Of a stretch of DNA of 64,000 nucleotides, positions 27,278-35,731 are shown piece after piece. The stretch lies in contig JAFOLH010000015.1 in NCBI GenBank assembly GCA_017419405.1, positions 186,001-250,000 on the forward strand, read 5' to 3'. Every line of letters begins with the position of its first letter. Positions within the stretch are counted from its first letter, which is position 1. The translations under genes and the position numbers were made by a program. The DNA is from Renibacterium sp. (GTDB lineage: Bacteria; Actinomycetota; Actinomycetes; Actinomycetales; Micrococcaceae). The notes beneath the pieces are model-generated. The model saw only the letters and a program-made list of their open reading frames with translations. It ran no database searches and was not told the origin of the DNA.

Positions 27278-27442
27278 ATGGACATTCAAGGGATCTTCAA
27301 CTGGTTCGGCTCCGTCTGGAGCTGGGTCTCGAGCACCGTTGATTCCGTGCTGAGCAGCATCAGCGCCATCGTCTCCACGGTGACCGGCTGGGCCAATACG
27401 GTTTCTTCCTGGTTCAGCGGATTCGGTGGAATCGGCGGCTGA
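27278..27442 (+). CDS. Small Trp/Ser-rich hydrophobic peptide, probably leaderless
   Basis: A 54-residue open frame starting ATG GAC, lying alone between the RNB and DEAD-box genes. It has five Trp residues, many Ser/Val/Ile/Thr, only two charged residues (both Asp) and a Gly-rich tail (SGFGGIGG). No cleavable signal peptide. The middle (VDSVLSSISAIVSTVTGWA) could form an amphipathic or membrane helix. No Shine-Dalgarno precedes it, but a -10 box ends 6 bp before the ATG. It resembles in style PorA/PorH-type channel peptides, leaderless bacteriocins or type I toxins, but no family can be named. Confidence 0.6.
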   Translation: MDIQGIFNWFGSVWSWVSSTVDSVLSSISAIVSTVTGWANTVSSWFSGFGGIGG

Positions 27443-27710
27443 CCGGCGTGGCCCGGGCCAAAAAGCTGGCTTTGGGCATCCATCGGATAGACTGGAGCGG
27501 TATAAAAGGATGCCCGGTCGTTCCTGCAATGACTTTTTCCGGCCGCCCCAGCAATCGTGGCGGCCAATCCTGTGGCACCGAATAGATCGGTACCGCGCGC
27601 GAATCTGCGATCGGCTTCCGCTGGCTGTGCCTCCCGCAACGGCTCCGTCCACCGCTTCCGAAGTGGCCGACGTCGAGCCTGGGCTGGCACCTTAAAGGAA
27701 GTTCTAGCTC
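27443..27710 (+). other. Leader region of the DEAD-box gene
   Basis: About 268 bp without a convincing gene. A short palindrome TGGCCCGGGCCA at 27449-27460 follows the small peptide gene. TATAAAAGG near 27501 is the most promoter-like sequence; used as a -10 it would give a ~200-nt leader. AAGGAAG precedes the TTG start of the helicase gene. Confidence 0.45.
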
Positions 27711-29390
27711 TTGACTATCGACAACCAACACCATTTGCATGCCGAAGGCTCCGACGACGAATTGACCGTCGAAGCTTCGTTGACCAGCACTGAAGAGCCG
27801 CACAAGGAGGTCACCGAGACCTTCGCCGACTTCAACGTCCGAGCGGATATCGTCGAGGCCTTGGCCGACGCCGGGATCGTCCATCCGTTCCCGATCCAGT
27901 CGATGACCCTGCCGGTGGCTTTGGGCGGCCATGACATCATCGGCCAGGCGAAGACCGGAACCGGCAAGACGCTCGGCTTCGGCGTACCGGTGCTGCAGCG
28001 CGTCGTCGCCCCGAAAGACGAAGGCTACGAAGCCTTGGCAGCGCCCGGTGCACCGCAGGCCCTGATCGTGGTGCCCACCCGGGAGCTCGCGGTCCAGGTG
28101 GCCAACGACCTGCAGACCGCGGCGCGCAAACGCGGCGCCCGAATCACCACGATCTACGGCGGCCGCGCCTTCGAGCCGCAGATCGAATCCCTGACCAAGG
28201 GCGTCGAAGTGGTCGTCGGCACTCCGGGCCGGTTGATCGACCTGTTCAAACAGCGGCACCTGAATTTAAAGAACGTACGCATGGTGGTGCTGGACGAGGC
28301 CGACGAAATGCTCGACCTGGGCTTCCTGCCCGACGTCGAGACTTTGATGGCAGCGACTCCCCCGGTACGCCAGACCATGCTGTTCTCCGCCACGATGCCC
28401 GGTCCGATCGTCGCCATGGCCCGGCGCTACATGACTCAGCCGACGCACATCCGGGCCGCCGATCCGGATGACGAAGGCCTGACCAAACGGGACATCCGGC
28501 AATTGGTCTACCGTGCGCACAGCATGGACAAGATCGAAGTGGTCGCCCGGATCCTGCAGGCCCGGGGCCGCGGCCGGACGATCATCTTCACCAAAACCAA
28601 ACGCACCGCCGCCAAGGTGGCCGAAGAATTGGTGGAGCGCGGATTCGCTGCCGCGGCGATCCACGGTGACCTGGGACAGGGTGCCCGGGAACAGGCCCTG
28701 CGCGCGTTCCGGAACAACAAAGTTGATGTGCTGGTGGCCACCGACGTCGCCGCCCGCGGTATCGACGTCGACGACGTCACCCACGTGATCAACTACCAGT
28801 GCGTGGAAGACGAAAAGATCTACCTGCACCGGGTGGGCCGGACCGGCCGCGCCGGGAACAAGGGCACCGCGGTGACGTTCGTCGATTGGGACGACATGCC
28901 GCGCTGGGGACTGATCAACAAGACCCTGGGTCTGCCCTTCCCGGAGCCGGTGGAAACCTATTCCTCCTCGCCGCACTTGTTCTCCGATCTGGACATTCCG
29001 GAAGGAACCAAAGGCCGGCTGCCCCGGAGCCAGCGCACGCACGCCGGTCTGGGCGCCGAAGAGATCGAAGATCTGGGTGAAACCGGCAAGCGCAACAGCG
29101 GAAGCAACGACCGCGGCGGCAGCCGCGGCGGCCGGGACTCCCGCAGCCGGGACGGCAGGTCCGGCGGCCGGGACGGCGACCGGCAGCGTTCGCGCACCCG
29201 TTCCGGTTCGGATTCCGGCCGCGCTGCACGCTCTGACGACGGAACGTCGGCCGGGCCTGCGGAGGCCGCCGAGTCGAAACCGGCCAGCCGGAACCGGCGC
29301 AGCCGGACCCGCCGCCGCAACGGCGAAGTCGTCGGCCGGGACGGACAGCAGGGCTCCGGTTCCGCCGAATCGCCGTCGTCAGCTTCCTGA
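27711..29390 (+). CDS. DEAD-box RNA helicase
   Basis: A 559-residue ATP-dependent RNA helicase of the RhlE/CsdA group. Q motif (PFPIQSMTLP), Walker A AKTGTGKT, PTRELAVQ, VGTPGRL, DEAD (VLDEADEMLD), SAT (FSATMP) and the C-terminal HRVGRTGRAG are all present. The last ~110 residues are Arg/Gly/Ser-rich (RGGSRGGRDSRSRDGRSGGR), as in RNA-binding tails. TTG start with AAGGAAG upstream. Likely in one transcript with the methyltransferase 8 bp downstream; the long leader suggests cold or post-transcriptional control (inference). Confidence 0.94.
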   Translation: MTIDNQHHLHAEGSDDELTVEASLTSTEEPHKEVTETFADFNVRADIVEALADAGIVHPFPIQSMTLPVALGGHDIIGQAKTGTGKTLGFGVPVLQRVVAPKDEGYEALAAPGAPQALIVVPTRELAVQVANDLQTAARKRGARITTIYGGRAFEPQIESLTKGVEVVVGTPGRLIDLFKQRHLNLKNVRMVVLDEADEMLDLGFLPDVETLMAATPPVRQTMLFSATMPGPIVAMARRYMTQPTHIRAADPDDEGLTKRDIRQLVYRAHSMDKIEVVARILQARGRGRTIIFTKTKRTAAKVAEELVERGFAAAAIHGDLGQGAREQALRAFRNNKVDVLVATDVAARGIDVDDVTHVINYQCVEDEKIYLHRVGRTGRAGNKGTAVTFVDWDDMPRWGLINKTLGLPFPEPVETYSSSPHLFSDLDIPEGTKGRLPRSQRTHAGLGAEEIEDLGETGKRNSGSNDRGGSRGGRDSRSRDGRSGGRDGDRQRSRTRSGSDSGRAARSDDGTSAGPAEAAESKPASRNRRSRTRRRNGEVVGRDGQQGSGSAESPSSAS

Positions 29391-29398
29391 AGGTCGCA

Positions 29399-30256
29399 AT
29401 GAGCGGTGATTCCTGGCAACACGACGGCCCGAACCTGGTCGTCGAAGCCGAGAATTCAGGCTACCTGGCAAGCTTGCCCGATGGTGCTTTTTCCCTCATT
29501 TACCTGGACCCGCCGTTCAACACCGGGCGGGCGCAAAGCCGCCAGTCCACCACCATGGTGCGCAGCGAAAGCGGGTCCAGGCTGGGTTTCGCCGGGCAGA
29601 GTTACGAGACGGTCAAAGGCGCGCTGCACAGCTACGACGATGCCTTCACCGACTATTGGGCGTTTCTGGAGCCGCGGCTCGTCGAGGCGTGGCGGCTGCT
29701 GGCCGAAGACGGCACCCTGTATCTGCACCTCGATTATCGCGAGGTGCATTACGCCAAGGTGATGCTGGATGCGATCTTCGGGCGGGAGAGCTTCCTGAAC
29801 GAGATCATCTGGGCGTACGATTTCGGTGCCCGGGCCCGTAAGCGCTGGCCGACCAAACACGACAACATTCTGGTCTACGTCAAGAATCCGGCCAAGTACC
29901 ATTTCGACAATGCCGCTGTGGACCGGGAACCCTATATGGCGCCGGGGTTGGTCACGGCGGAAAAGGTGGCGCTGGGCAAGTTGCCGACCGACGTCTGGTG
30001 GCACACGATCGTCTCGCCGACCGGCAAGGAAAAGACCGGCTACCCGACCCAAAAGCCGGCCGGACTCTTGCGGCGGGTAGTGGCTGCCTCGTCCCGTCCC
30101 GGCGACTGGGTACTCGATTTCTTCGCCGGGTCGGGCACTTTCGGCGCGGTGGCGGCCGCTTTGGACCGCAGGTTCGTCTGCGTGGACCAGAACCCGGCAG
30201 CGATCGAAATCATGGCCAAGCGACTCGGCGATGTGGCGGTAGTGCAGCGAACCTGA
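29399..30256 (+). CDS. Orphan site-specific DNA methyltransferase (beta-class, DPPF)
   Basis: A 285-residue amino-methyltransferase. The catalytic motif IV is LDPPFNTGR near residues 36-44, and the SAM-binding motif I FFAGSGTFG is near residue 240, the beta-class order used by CcrM/HinfI-type enzymes. YPTQKPAGLL matches motif X. The product would be N6-methyladenine or N4-methylcytosine. No restriction gene lies nearby, so it looks like an orphan housekeeping methylase. It starts 8 bp after the DEAD-box gene. Confidence 0.9.
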   Translation: MSGDSWQHDGPNLVVEAENSGYLASLPDGAFSLIYLDPPFNTGRAQSRQSTTMVRSESGSRLGFAGQSYETVKGALHSYDDAFTDYWAFLEPRLVEAWRLLAEDGTLYLHLDYREVHYAKVMLDAIFGRESFLNEIIWAYDFGARARKRWPTKHDNILVYVKNPAKYHFDNAAVDREPYMAPGLVTAEKVALGKLPTDVWWHTIVSPTGKEKTGYPTQKPAGLLRRVVAASSRPGDWVLDFFAGSGTFGAVAAALDRRFVCVDQNPAAIEIMAKRLGDVAVVQRT

Positions 30257-30356
30257 ACCCTTCGGCACAGTTAGTGTGACTGAAGTGTCCCGAGTTGCTG
30301 CTGAGGCCCAATTATTCGGGTCCGAGCAGGCTATCTGTGCAGATCGGTTCAAGCAG

Positions 30357-31202
30357 TTAGCGCACGACGGCGCTGCCGGTCGCCAAAGCTTCGATCCGGG
30401 CCAGGCTTTCCGGACTGGTCAGGTTCTCGCCCAACCGGTTCGGTTTGCCCGCGCCGTGGTAATCCGAGGAACCGGTCACGATCAAATCGTGTTTTTCAGC
30501 CAAGGAATACAGGAACGCTTTGCCCTCGGTCGGGTTGTCCCGGTGCTCGATCTCCAGCCCGGCGAGCCCGGCGTCGATCATCTCCCGGTACACCGATTCG
30601 GCGACCACCCGTCCGCGTTCCACCGCCACCGGGTGGGCGAACACTGGGACCCCGCCGGCTTCGCGGACCAGCGATACCGCGAGCACCGGGTCCGGCGCAT
30701 AATGTGAAACCCAGTACTTGCTCCGCGAGGTCAGAATCGAGGCGAATGCCTCGTTGCGGTCCGCGACCACGCCGGCGGCGACCAGGGCGTCGGCGATGTG
30801 CGGACGGCCCACGGTCGCTCCGGGGGCCACGTGCTGGCTGACGTCGTCCCAGTACAAGGGATAGTCCTCGGCGAGCCGGTCGACCATTTTCTCCGCCCGG
30901 GTCAGCCGGGCGTCCCGCGACTTGCCGATTTCCTCGAGCAGCCCGGGATGCTCCGGGTCGTGCAGGTAGCTCAGCAGGTGCACGGTGATGCCCTCGGCGG
31001 TCCGGCAGGAGACCTCCATGCCCGGCACCAGGGCAAGGCCGCTTTCCCGGGCGGCGGTGCCGGCTTGCGCCCAGCCGGCGGTGGAATCGTGATCGGTCAA
31101 CGCCACGACGTCCAAGCCGGCCCGCTTGGCGGAACGGATCACATCCGCCGGCAGTTCCGTGCCGTCCGAGACGTTCGAGTGGGTGTGCAAATCGATTCTC
31201 AC
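30357..31202 (-). CDS. PHP-domain phosphoesterase
   Basis: A 281-residue metal-dependent phosphoesterase. RIDLHTHSNVSDG, ALTDHDS, GMEVSC, FAHPVA and TGSSDYHG hold the PHP metal ligands in order. Such proteins (YciV/RNase AM type) remove 3'-phosphate from nucleoside 3',5'-bisphosphates or degrade short RNA. GTG start; convergent with the methyltransferase and divergent from the lipoprotein gene. Confidence 0.9.
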   Translation of the reverse strand: MRIDLHTHSNVSDGTELPADVIRSAKRAGLDVVALTDHDSTAGWAQAGTAARESGLALVPGMEVSCRTAEGITVHLLSYLHDPEHPGLLEEIGKSRDARLTRAEKMVDRLAEDYPLYWDDVSQHVAPGATVGRPHIADALVAAGVVADRNEAFASILTSRSKYWVSHYAPDPVLAVSLVREAGGVPVFAHPVAVERGRVVAESVYREMIDAGLAGLEIEHRDNPTEGKAFLYSLAEKHDLIVTGSSDYHGAGKPNRLGENLTSPESLARIEALATGSAVVR

Positions 31203-31316
31203 CGCCTAAGCCTATCCCTCAGGGTTCCCTGGCCGAGCTTGCGAGGTTAGGGCTGAGGGAAAGGCGCTATCCCCGGAGCCTCCCACCGGACTGCCTGGAC
31301 CCGGTAGGATTCCGGA

Positions 31317-31667
31317 ATGAAGCGCATCCGCCCGATCATGCTCATCCTGGCACTCGGCCTCGCGCTGACCGGGTGCGACGGCTCTGCTGGCTCGCCGCCC
31401 GCCACGAGCAGCCAGCAAAGCCCGGAAACCTTGGGCAACGCGGAGGTTTCCGGGACCTACACCTCCGGTGGCTGGGTGATCCGGCTGGCCCCTGACGGCA
31501 CCTGGGAAGAAGACCTCAACGGACAGGTCAACGCCTACGGCGGTGCATACACACTGGACGGGAACACCATCACCCTCAACGACCGCCGGGGATCGAGTGA
31601 AACCGCGACGATTTCCGGCAACGAACTCCGGCTGCCCTCGATCACCCTGCAGAAACAGGCGCCATAG
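31317..31667 (+). CDS. Small lipoprotein
   Basis: A 116-residue putative lipoprotein. Basic start (MKRIRP), hydrophobic core and lipobox LTGC at residues 18-21, then a Ser/Pro linker and a beta-rich domain (GTYTSGGWVIRLAPDGTW, NTITLNDRRGSSETATI) reminiscent of small META/lipocalin-like folds. It lies before the aminopeptidase gene with a 55-bp gap. No known family assigned. Confidence 0.8.
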   Translation: MKRIRPIMLILALGLALTGCDGSAGSPPATSSQQSPETLGNAEVSGTYTSGGWVIRLAPDGTWEEDLNGQVNAYGGAYTLDGNTITLNDRRGSSETATISGNELRLPSITLQKQAP

Positions 31668-31722
31668 CCGGTCCGGAACCGGCGACTGGCAACCCCTGGG
31701 CAGCAGTGGCAGGATTGGGCAC

Positions 31723-33294
31723 GTGACTGAGACCATCGAACCCCAAGAAAACCCCGAGAACCAGCCCATCGAGGAGCGGGTGAACAACCGCTCGCTGCGT
31801 CCGGACTCAGCTGCCTTCCGCAGCTTCATGAGCGCGAACTGGGCGCCTTCCGGCCAAGACCTGCCCAGTCAGGCAGCGGTGGCCGAGTTCGCCGCACAAC
31901 GGCGCAAGGCGCTCAGCGAGCAGTTCCCGGGTGAACGCCTGGTGCTGCCGGCCGGTCCGCACAAGGTGCGTTCCAACGACACCGACTACATTTTCCGCCC
32001 GCATTCGGCCTTCGCCCACCTGACCGGCCTCGGTGTGGACCACGAGCCCGATGCGGTGCTGATCCTGGAACCAGTCGAAGCCGGCTCCGGCGACGACGGC
32101 GGGAACCACCGGGCCACGTTGTACTTCCGCCCTCTGGCCGGTCGGGACACCAAAGAGTTCTATGCCGATGCCCGTTCCGGCGAATTCTGGATCGGGAAAC
32201 GGCCGACGCTCGCCGAACTCCAGGCCGAACTGGCCCTGGAAACCGCCGATCTCGCCGGACTCGAAGTCGCGCTCACCAAAAACATCGGCGAAGCCAGCGT
32301 CGGCGGCGTCCAAGTCCGATTGATCCGCGATGTCGACCAGAGCGTCGACGCGCTGATCGATACCGCGCGGATCAACACCGCAGCCAACCCGGAGCTGGTC
32401 GATCTGAGCCAGGCCGATGAGCAGGACGCCAAGCTCGCCGAAGCCGCTTCGGAATTGCGCTTGGTCAAAGACCCGTGGGAAATCGAGCAGATGAAGATCG
32501 CGGTCGCCGCGACCGTCGAGGGGTTCACCGAAGTGGTCAAAGCGCTGCCCCGCGCGATCAGCCACCGCCGCGGCGAACGGGTCGTGGAAGGCGCTTTCGC
32601 CGCCCGGGCCCGGGAAGAAGGCAACGGCTTGGGCTACGAGACCATCGCGGCTTCCGGCGACCACGCCACCACCTTGCACTGGATCAGCAACAACGGCACG
32701 GTCAATTCCGGCGAATTGCTGCTCCTGGATGCCGGCGTCGAAGCCGATTCGCTCTACACCGCCGATGTGACCCGCACGCTGCCGGTCAACGGAAGCTTCA
32801 GCGAAACCCAGCGCAAGGTGTACCAGGCGGTCCTGGACGCCGCGGATGCGGCCTTCGCGGTCGCCAAGCCCGGAACCAAGTTCCGGGACCTCCACGGCGC
32901 CGCCATGCAGGTGCTCGCCGATCGCCTGGTCGAATGGGGGCTGCTCCCGGTTTCCGCCGAGGCAGCGTTGGCCCCGGAAGGCCAGCAGCACCGGCGTTGG
33001 ATGCCGCACGGCACCAGCCACCATCTGGGCATGGACGTGCACGATTGCGCCCAGGCGCGGGCCGATTTGTACCTCGACGGGATCCTGGAGCCGGGCATGG
33101 TCTTCACCATTGAACCCGGCCTCTACTTCAAGGCCGATGACTTGGCCGTGCCGGAGGAGTACCGCGGAATCGGCGTCCGGATCGAAGACGACGTCCTGGT
33201 CACGGAAGACGGCAACGTGAATCTTTCCGCTGCACTCCCCCGCGAGGCCGCCGACGTCGAATCCTGGATGGCCGGCATCTACGAAGCCAACTGA
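31723..33294 (+). CDS. pepP: Xaa-Pro aminopeptidase (M24B)
   Basis: A 523-residue metalloprotease that removes N-terminal residues before proline. Metal ligands lie in LLLDAGVEADSLYTADVTRT (two Asp), GTSHHLGMDVHD (His), FTIEPGLYF (Glu) and GVRIEDDVLV (Glu), in the order of the pita-bread fold. The N-terminal third is the creatinase/AMP_N domain. The GTG at 31723 matches the family start; upstream in-frame sequence is the lipoprotein region in another frame. Followed by a long hairpin. Confidence 0.94.
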   Translation: MTETIEPQENPENQPIEERVNNRSLRPDSAAFRSFMSANWAPSGQDLPSQAAVAEFAAQRRKALSEQFPGERLVLPAGPHKVRSNDTDYIFRPHSAFAHLTGLGVDHEPDAVLILEPVEAGSGDDGGNHRATLYFRPLAGRDTKEFYADARSGEFWIGKRPTLAELQAELALETADLAGLEVALTKNIGEASVGGVQVRLIRDVDQSVDALIDTARINTAANPELVDLSQADEQDAKLAEAASELRLVKDPWEIEQMKIAVAATVEGFTEVVKALPRAISHRRGERVVEGAFAARAREEGNGLGYETIAASGDHATTLHWISNNGTVNSGELLLLDAGVEADSLYTADVTRTLPVNGSFSETQRKVYQAVLDAADAAFAVAKPGTKFRDLHGAAMQVLADRLVEWGLLPVSAEAALAPEGQQHRRWMPHGTSHHLGMDVHDCAQARADLYLDGILEPGMVFTIEPGLYFKADDLAVPEEYRGIGVRIEDDVLVTEDGNVNLSAALPREAADVESWMAGIYEAN

Positions 33295-33315
33295 TCCACG
33301 CTCCACCACACTCTG

Positions 33316-33382
33316 GATAGCGACATGTCTCCGGGTTAGCCGTTCGTTCAAGAAACGGCTAACCCGGAGACATTCGGCTATC
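33316..33382. terminator. Long hairpin between pepP and the stress-protein gene
   Basis: A perfect 20-bp stem (33325-33344 with 33354-33373, 9-nt loop) is extended by an outer GATAGC/GCTATC pair (33316-33321 with 33377-33382) across a 3-nt mismatch. It lies between convergent genes. Pieces of it (GCCGTTC, GGCTATCTGA) recur in the 55.6-kb hairpin. Confidence 0.8.
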
Positions 33383-33411
33383 TGAGGTTGGAAGTCGACC
33401 GGCCAGCGGAC

Positions 33412-34314
33412 CTACTGGGCCATGCCACCCGGAGCGTTTTTCGGTTCCGGGTTTTTCGGTTCCGCTGCTGCTTCGGCCTCGGCCGGATTCGGTTCCGGAT
33501 CGATCCGGACACCGTATTGCGGGCGGCCGTCCGGCAGGTCCGGGAACTTGCCCGGCGCGGTGCCGCCCTCAGCGCCTCGGACCACCGGAGCCGGTGCGGT
33601 TTCCGGCGTCGGCTGCGCTTGCTGGCCGGCCGACGGGGTTCCGGCGCCCTGGCCTCCGGAACCATAAGGATCGGTCCAGCCCTCCGGACGCTGCGGTGTA
33701 ACGCCGGACTGTCCGCCCTGGACCGGGCCGCCCTGGACCGGTCGGGAATCACGGTCCGTTCCGGGACGGTACTGAGGATTCGCCTGGTACGGCGGGGTCT
33801 GCGCCGGAACGCCGGCTTTCGCCATCGGCAGGTTCTGCAGGAGCCGCTGGGCTTCCATCGAGGCCTCCCGCGCCACGATCACGTCGTAGCTCGACGCGAG
33901 CACCTGGGAGGTCGAAGTGAAGTCGCGCTTGCCGCGCTGGGCGGCGTAGGTGACGATGCCGAACAGCATCCAAAAGGCCGCGCCGAGCAACATCGCGATC
34001 GGGATCGACAGCAAGGACCCGCCGCTCGTCGAGTTGAAGAAAGAGAGCAACACACCGACGAACAGACCGAACCAGAGACCGGTCAACGCACCGTTGAGCG
34101 CTACTTTGGGATAGCTCAACCGGCCGGTGACCCGCTCCACCATCTTCAGGTCATTGCCGACGATCGACACCTTCTGCACCGGGAACTGCTGGTCCGCCAA
34201 GTAGTCGACAGCCTTCTGCGCATCCAGATACGAGGTGTAGCTGCCTACCGTGTCCCCTTCCGGGACGCTGCGCGGATCGGCCAGTGCACGGGCGCTTCCA
34301 AAGAGGTTCGACAT
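33412..34314 (-). CDS. General stress protein-like membrane protein with Pro/Gln-rich tail
   Basis: 300 residues. An N-terminal soluble region (GDTVGSYTSYLDAQKAVDYLADQQF, quoted in part as SYLDAQKAVDYL) resembles general stress protein 17M-type domains. Two membrane segments follow at about residues 75-125 (GALTGLWFGLFVGVLLSFF; LLGAAFWMLFGIVTYA). A low-complexity C-terminus rich in Pro, Gln, Gly and Glu fills the last ~120 residues. The ATG at 34314 is chosen at the start of the conserved part. Divergent from the MgtE-N gene. Confidence 0.82.
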   Translation of the reverse strand: MSNLFGSARALADPRSVPEGDTVGSYTSYLDAQKAVDYLADQQFPVQKVSIVGNDLKMVERVTGRLSYPKVALNGALTGLWFGLFVGVLLSFFNSTSGGSLLSIPIAMLLGAAFWMLFGIVTYAAQRGKRDFTSTSQVLASSYDVIVAREASMEAQRLLQNLPMAKAGVPAQTPPYQANPQYRPGTDRDSRPVQGGPVQGGQSGVTPQRPEGWTDPYGSGGQGAGTPSAGQQAQPTPETAPAPVVRGAEGGTAPGKFPDLPDGRPQYGVRIDPEPNPAEAEAAAEPKNPEPKNAPGGMAQ

Positions 34315-34444
34315 GGTTCCATTCTCGCTCATCCGGACGCGCTGCGGACAGCGGTATCGCTGCGGGTGAACCCGTGCATCCGCTGTGATCGCCCCGGATT
34401 CCGGCAAATTCCCGCAAAGCTGTGGAAAACAGTAGCCTTGAGGG

Positions 34445-35731
34445 GTGAACACGAATGCGAACTCCACCCGGATCTTCGTTGCGCGGTTGATCGGCTTGGA
34501 CGTCTTCGACCCGCTCGGCGATCGCCTGGGCCGGCTGCGCGACGTCGTCGTGCACTCGCGCGGGCACCGGGCGCCGCACGCCGTCGGCATCGTGGTCGAG
34601 GTCACCGGAAAGCGCCGGGTTTTCGTGCCGATGACCCGGCTCACCTCCATGGACCAGACCCAGATCATCTCCACCGGCCTGGTGAACCTGCGCAGATTCG
34701 AACAACGCGGCGCCGAGCAGCTGGTGGTCGGCGAACTCTTCGACCGCAAACTCCAGCTCACCGACGGCTCCGGTCCCGCGATCGTCGAGGACATCGCCTT
34801 GGACCAGCAACGCAACGGCGATTGGCTGATCAGCAAACTCTTCGTCCGACGCGGCAACTCCACCTCCCGGCTGCGCCGGCTCAGCCGCGGCCACACCCTG
34901 CTCATCGACTGGGACGAAGCCGAGCACGAGGACGCCGGCGAACCGCAGGGCGCCAGCCAATTCGTGGCCAGCTACGAAGACCTCAAACCCGCCGATTTCG
35001 CGGATGCGCTGCAGGAGATGAGCGATAAGCGGCGGATGGAGGTGGCCAGCGAACTGCAGGATGAACGGCTCGCCGACGTGTTGCAGGAACTCCCCGAAGA
35101 AGACCAGGTGCAGCTGCTCTCCGCGCTGGACAACGAGCGCGCCGCCGATGTCCTGGAAGAGATGGACCCGGACGACGCCGCCGACCTGCTCGCCGACCTG
35201 CCCAGTGCCAAGGCCGAAGAGCTGCTCCTGCTGATGGAACCCGAAGAGGCCGACGATGTGCGCCGGCTGCTGCAATACCCCGAGGACACCGCCGGCGGCC
35301 TGATGACCCCGGTGCCGGTGATTCTGCCGCCGGAGGCGACCGTGGCCGAGGCCTTGGCGCACGTGCGCAGCGAAGAGCTCTCCCCGGCCCTGGCCTCGGC
35401 GATCTTCGTCTGCCGCCCGCCGTTGGAAACCCCGACCGGCCGGTTCCTCGGCGTGGTGCACGTGCAACAGCTGCTGCGCAGCGCACCGCCCGAACAACTC
35501 GGCAGCCTGGTGGACAAAAATCTGGAGCCGGTCTCGGACATGGCGGCGGTCGGCGAAGTCTCGCACGTGATGGCTTCGTACAACTTGGTTTCCCTGCCGG
35601 TGGTCAACGACGCCGGCCGCCTGGTCGGGGCGGTGACAGTCGACGACCTCCTGGACCATTTGCTGCCGGACGATTGGCGTGCCCACGAAGACGGGGAACC
35701 TTTGAAGAAACTAGGAGGCAGAGTTGGCTGA
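34445..35731 (+). CDS. MgtE N-terminal/CBS domain protein without membrane channel
   Basis: 428 residues. The first ~150 form a PRC-barrel-like region, followed by an MgtE intracellular N domain (MSDKRRMEVASELQDERLAD and repeated ADVLQELPEED-type helices, about residues 190-280). Two CBS motifs (about 285-410; MTPVPVILPPEATVAEAL, VASYNLVSLPVVN-like) follow. No transmembrane segment is visible, so it cannot be a Mg channel itself; it may sense Mg or adenosine nucleotides. GTG start. It overlaps the DUF1003 gene by 8 bp, as in the mycobacterial Rv1232c-Rv1231c pair. Confidence 0.88.
   Translation: MNTNANSTRIFVARLIGLDVFDPLGDRLGRLRDVVVHSRGHRAPHAVGIVVEVTGKRRVFVPMTRLTSMDQTQIISTGLVNLRRFEQRGAEQLVVGELFDRKLQLTDGSGPAIVEDIALDQQRNGDWLISKLFVRRGNSTSRLRRLSRGHTLLIDWDEAEHEDAGEPQGASQFVASYEDLKPADFADALQEMSDKRRMEVASELQDERLADVLQELPEEDQVQLLSALDNERAADVLEEMDPDDAADLLADLPSAKAEELLLLMEPEEADDVRRLLQYPEDTAGGLMTPVPVILPPEATVAEALAHVRSEELSPALASAIFVCRPPLETPTGRFLGVVHVQQLLRSAPPEQLGSLVDKNLEPVSDMAAVGEVSHVMASYNLVSLPVVNDAGRLVGAVTVDDLLDHLLPDDWRAHEDGEPLKKLGGRVG

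Noticed and set aside
30276-30356. Plus-strand frame after the methyltransferase beginning VTEVSRVAAEAQLFGSEQAI
   Set aside because: The first ~28 residues look protein-like, but the frame then runs antisense through the clear PHP phosphoesterase gene. No ribosome-binding site or family match; at most a relic.
29399-31202. Restriction-modification or phage-defence island around the DNA methyltransferase
   Set aside because: The flanking genes are a DEAD-box helicase, a PHP phosphoesterase and core genes in conserved order; no nuclease or other defence partner is present.
31807-33351. 514-residue minus-strand open frame across pepP
   Set aside because: Antisense shadow of the aminopeptidase gene, whose metal ligands are all on the plus strand.
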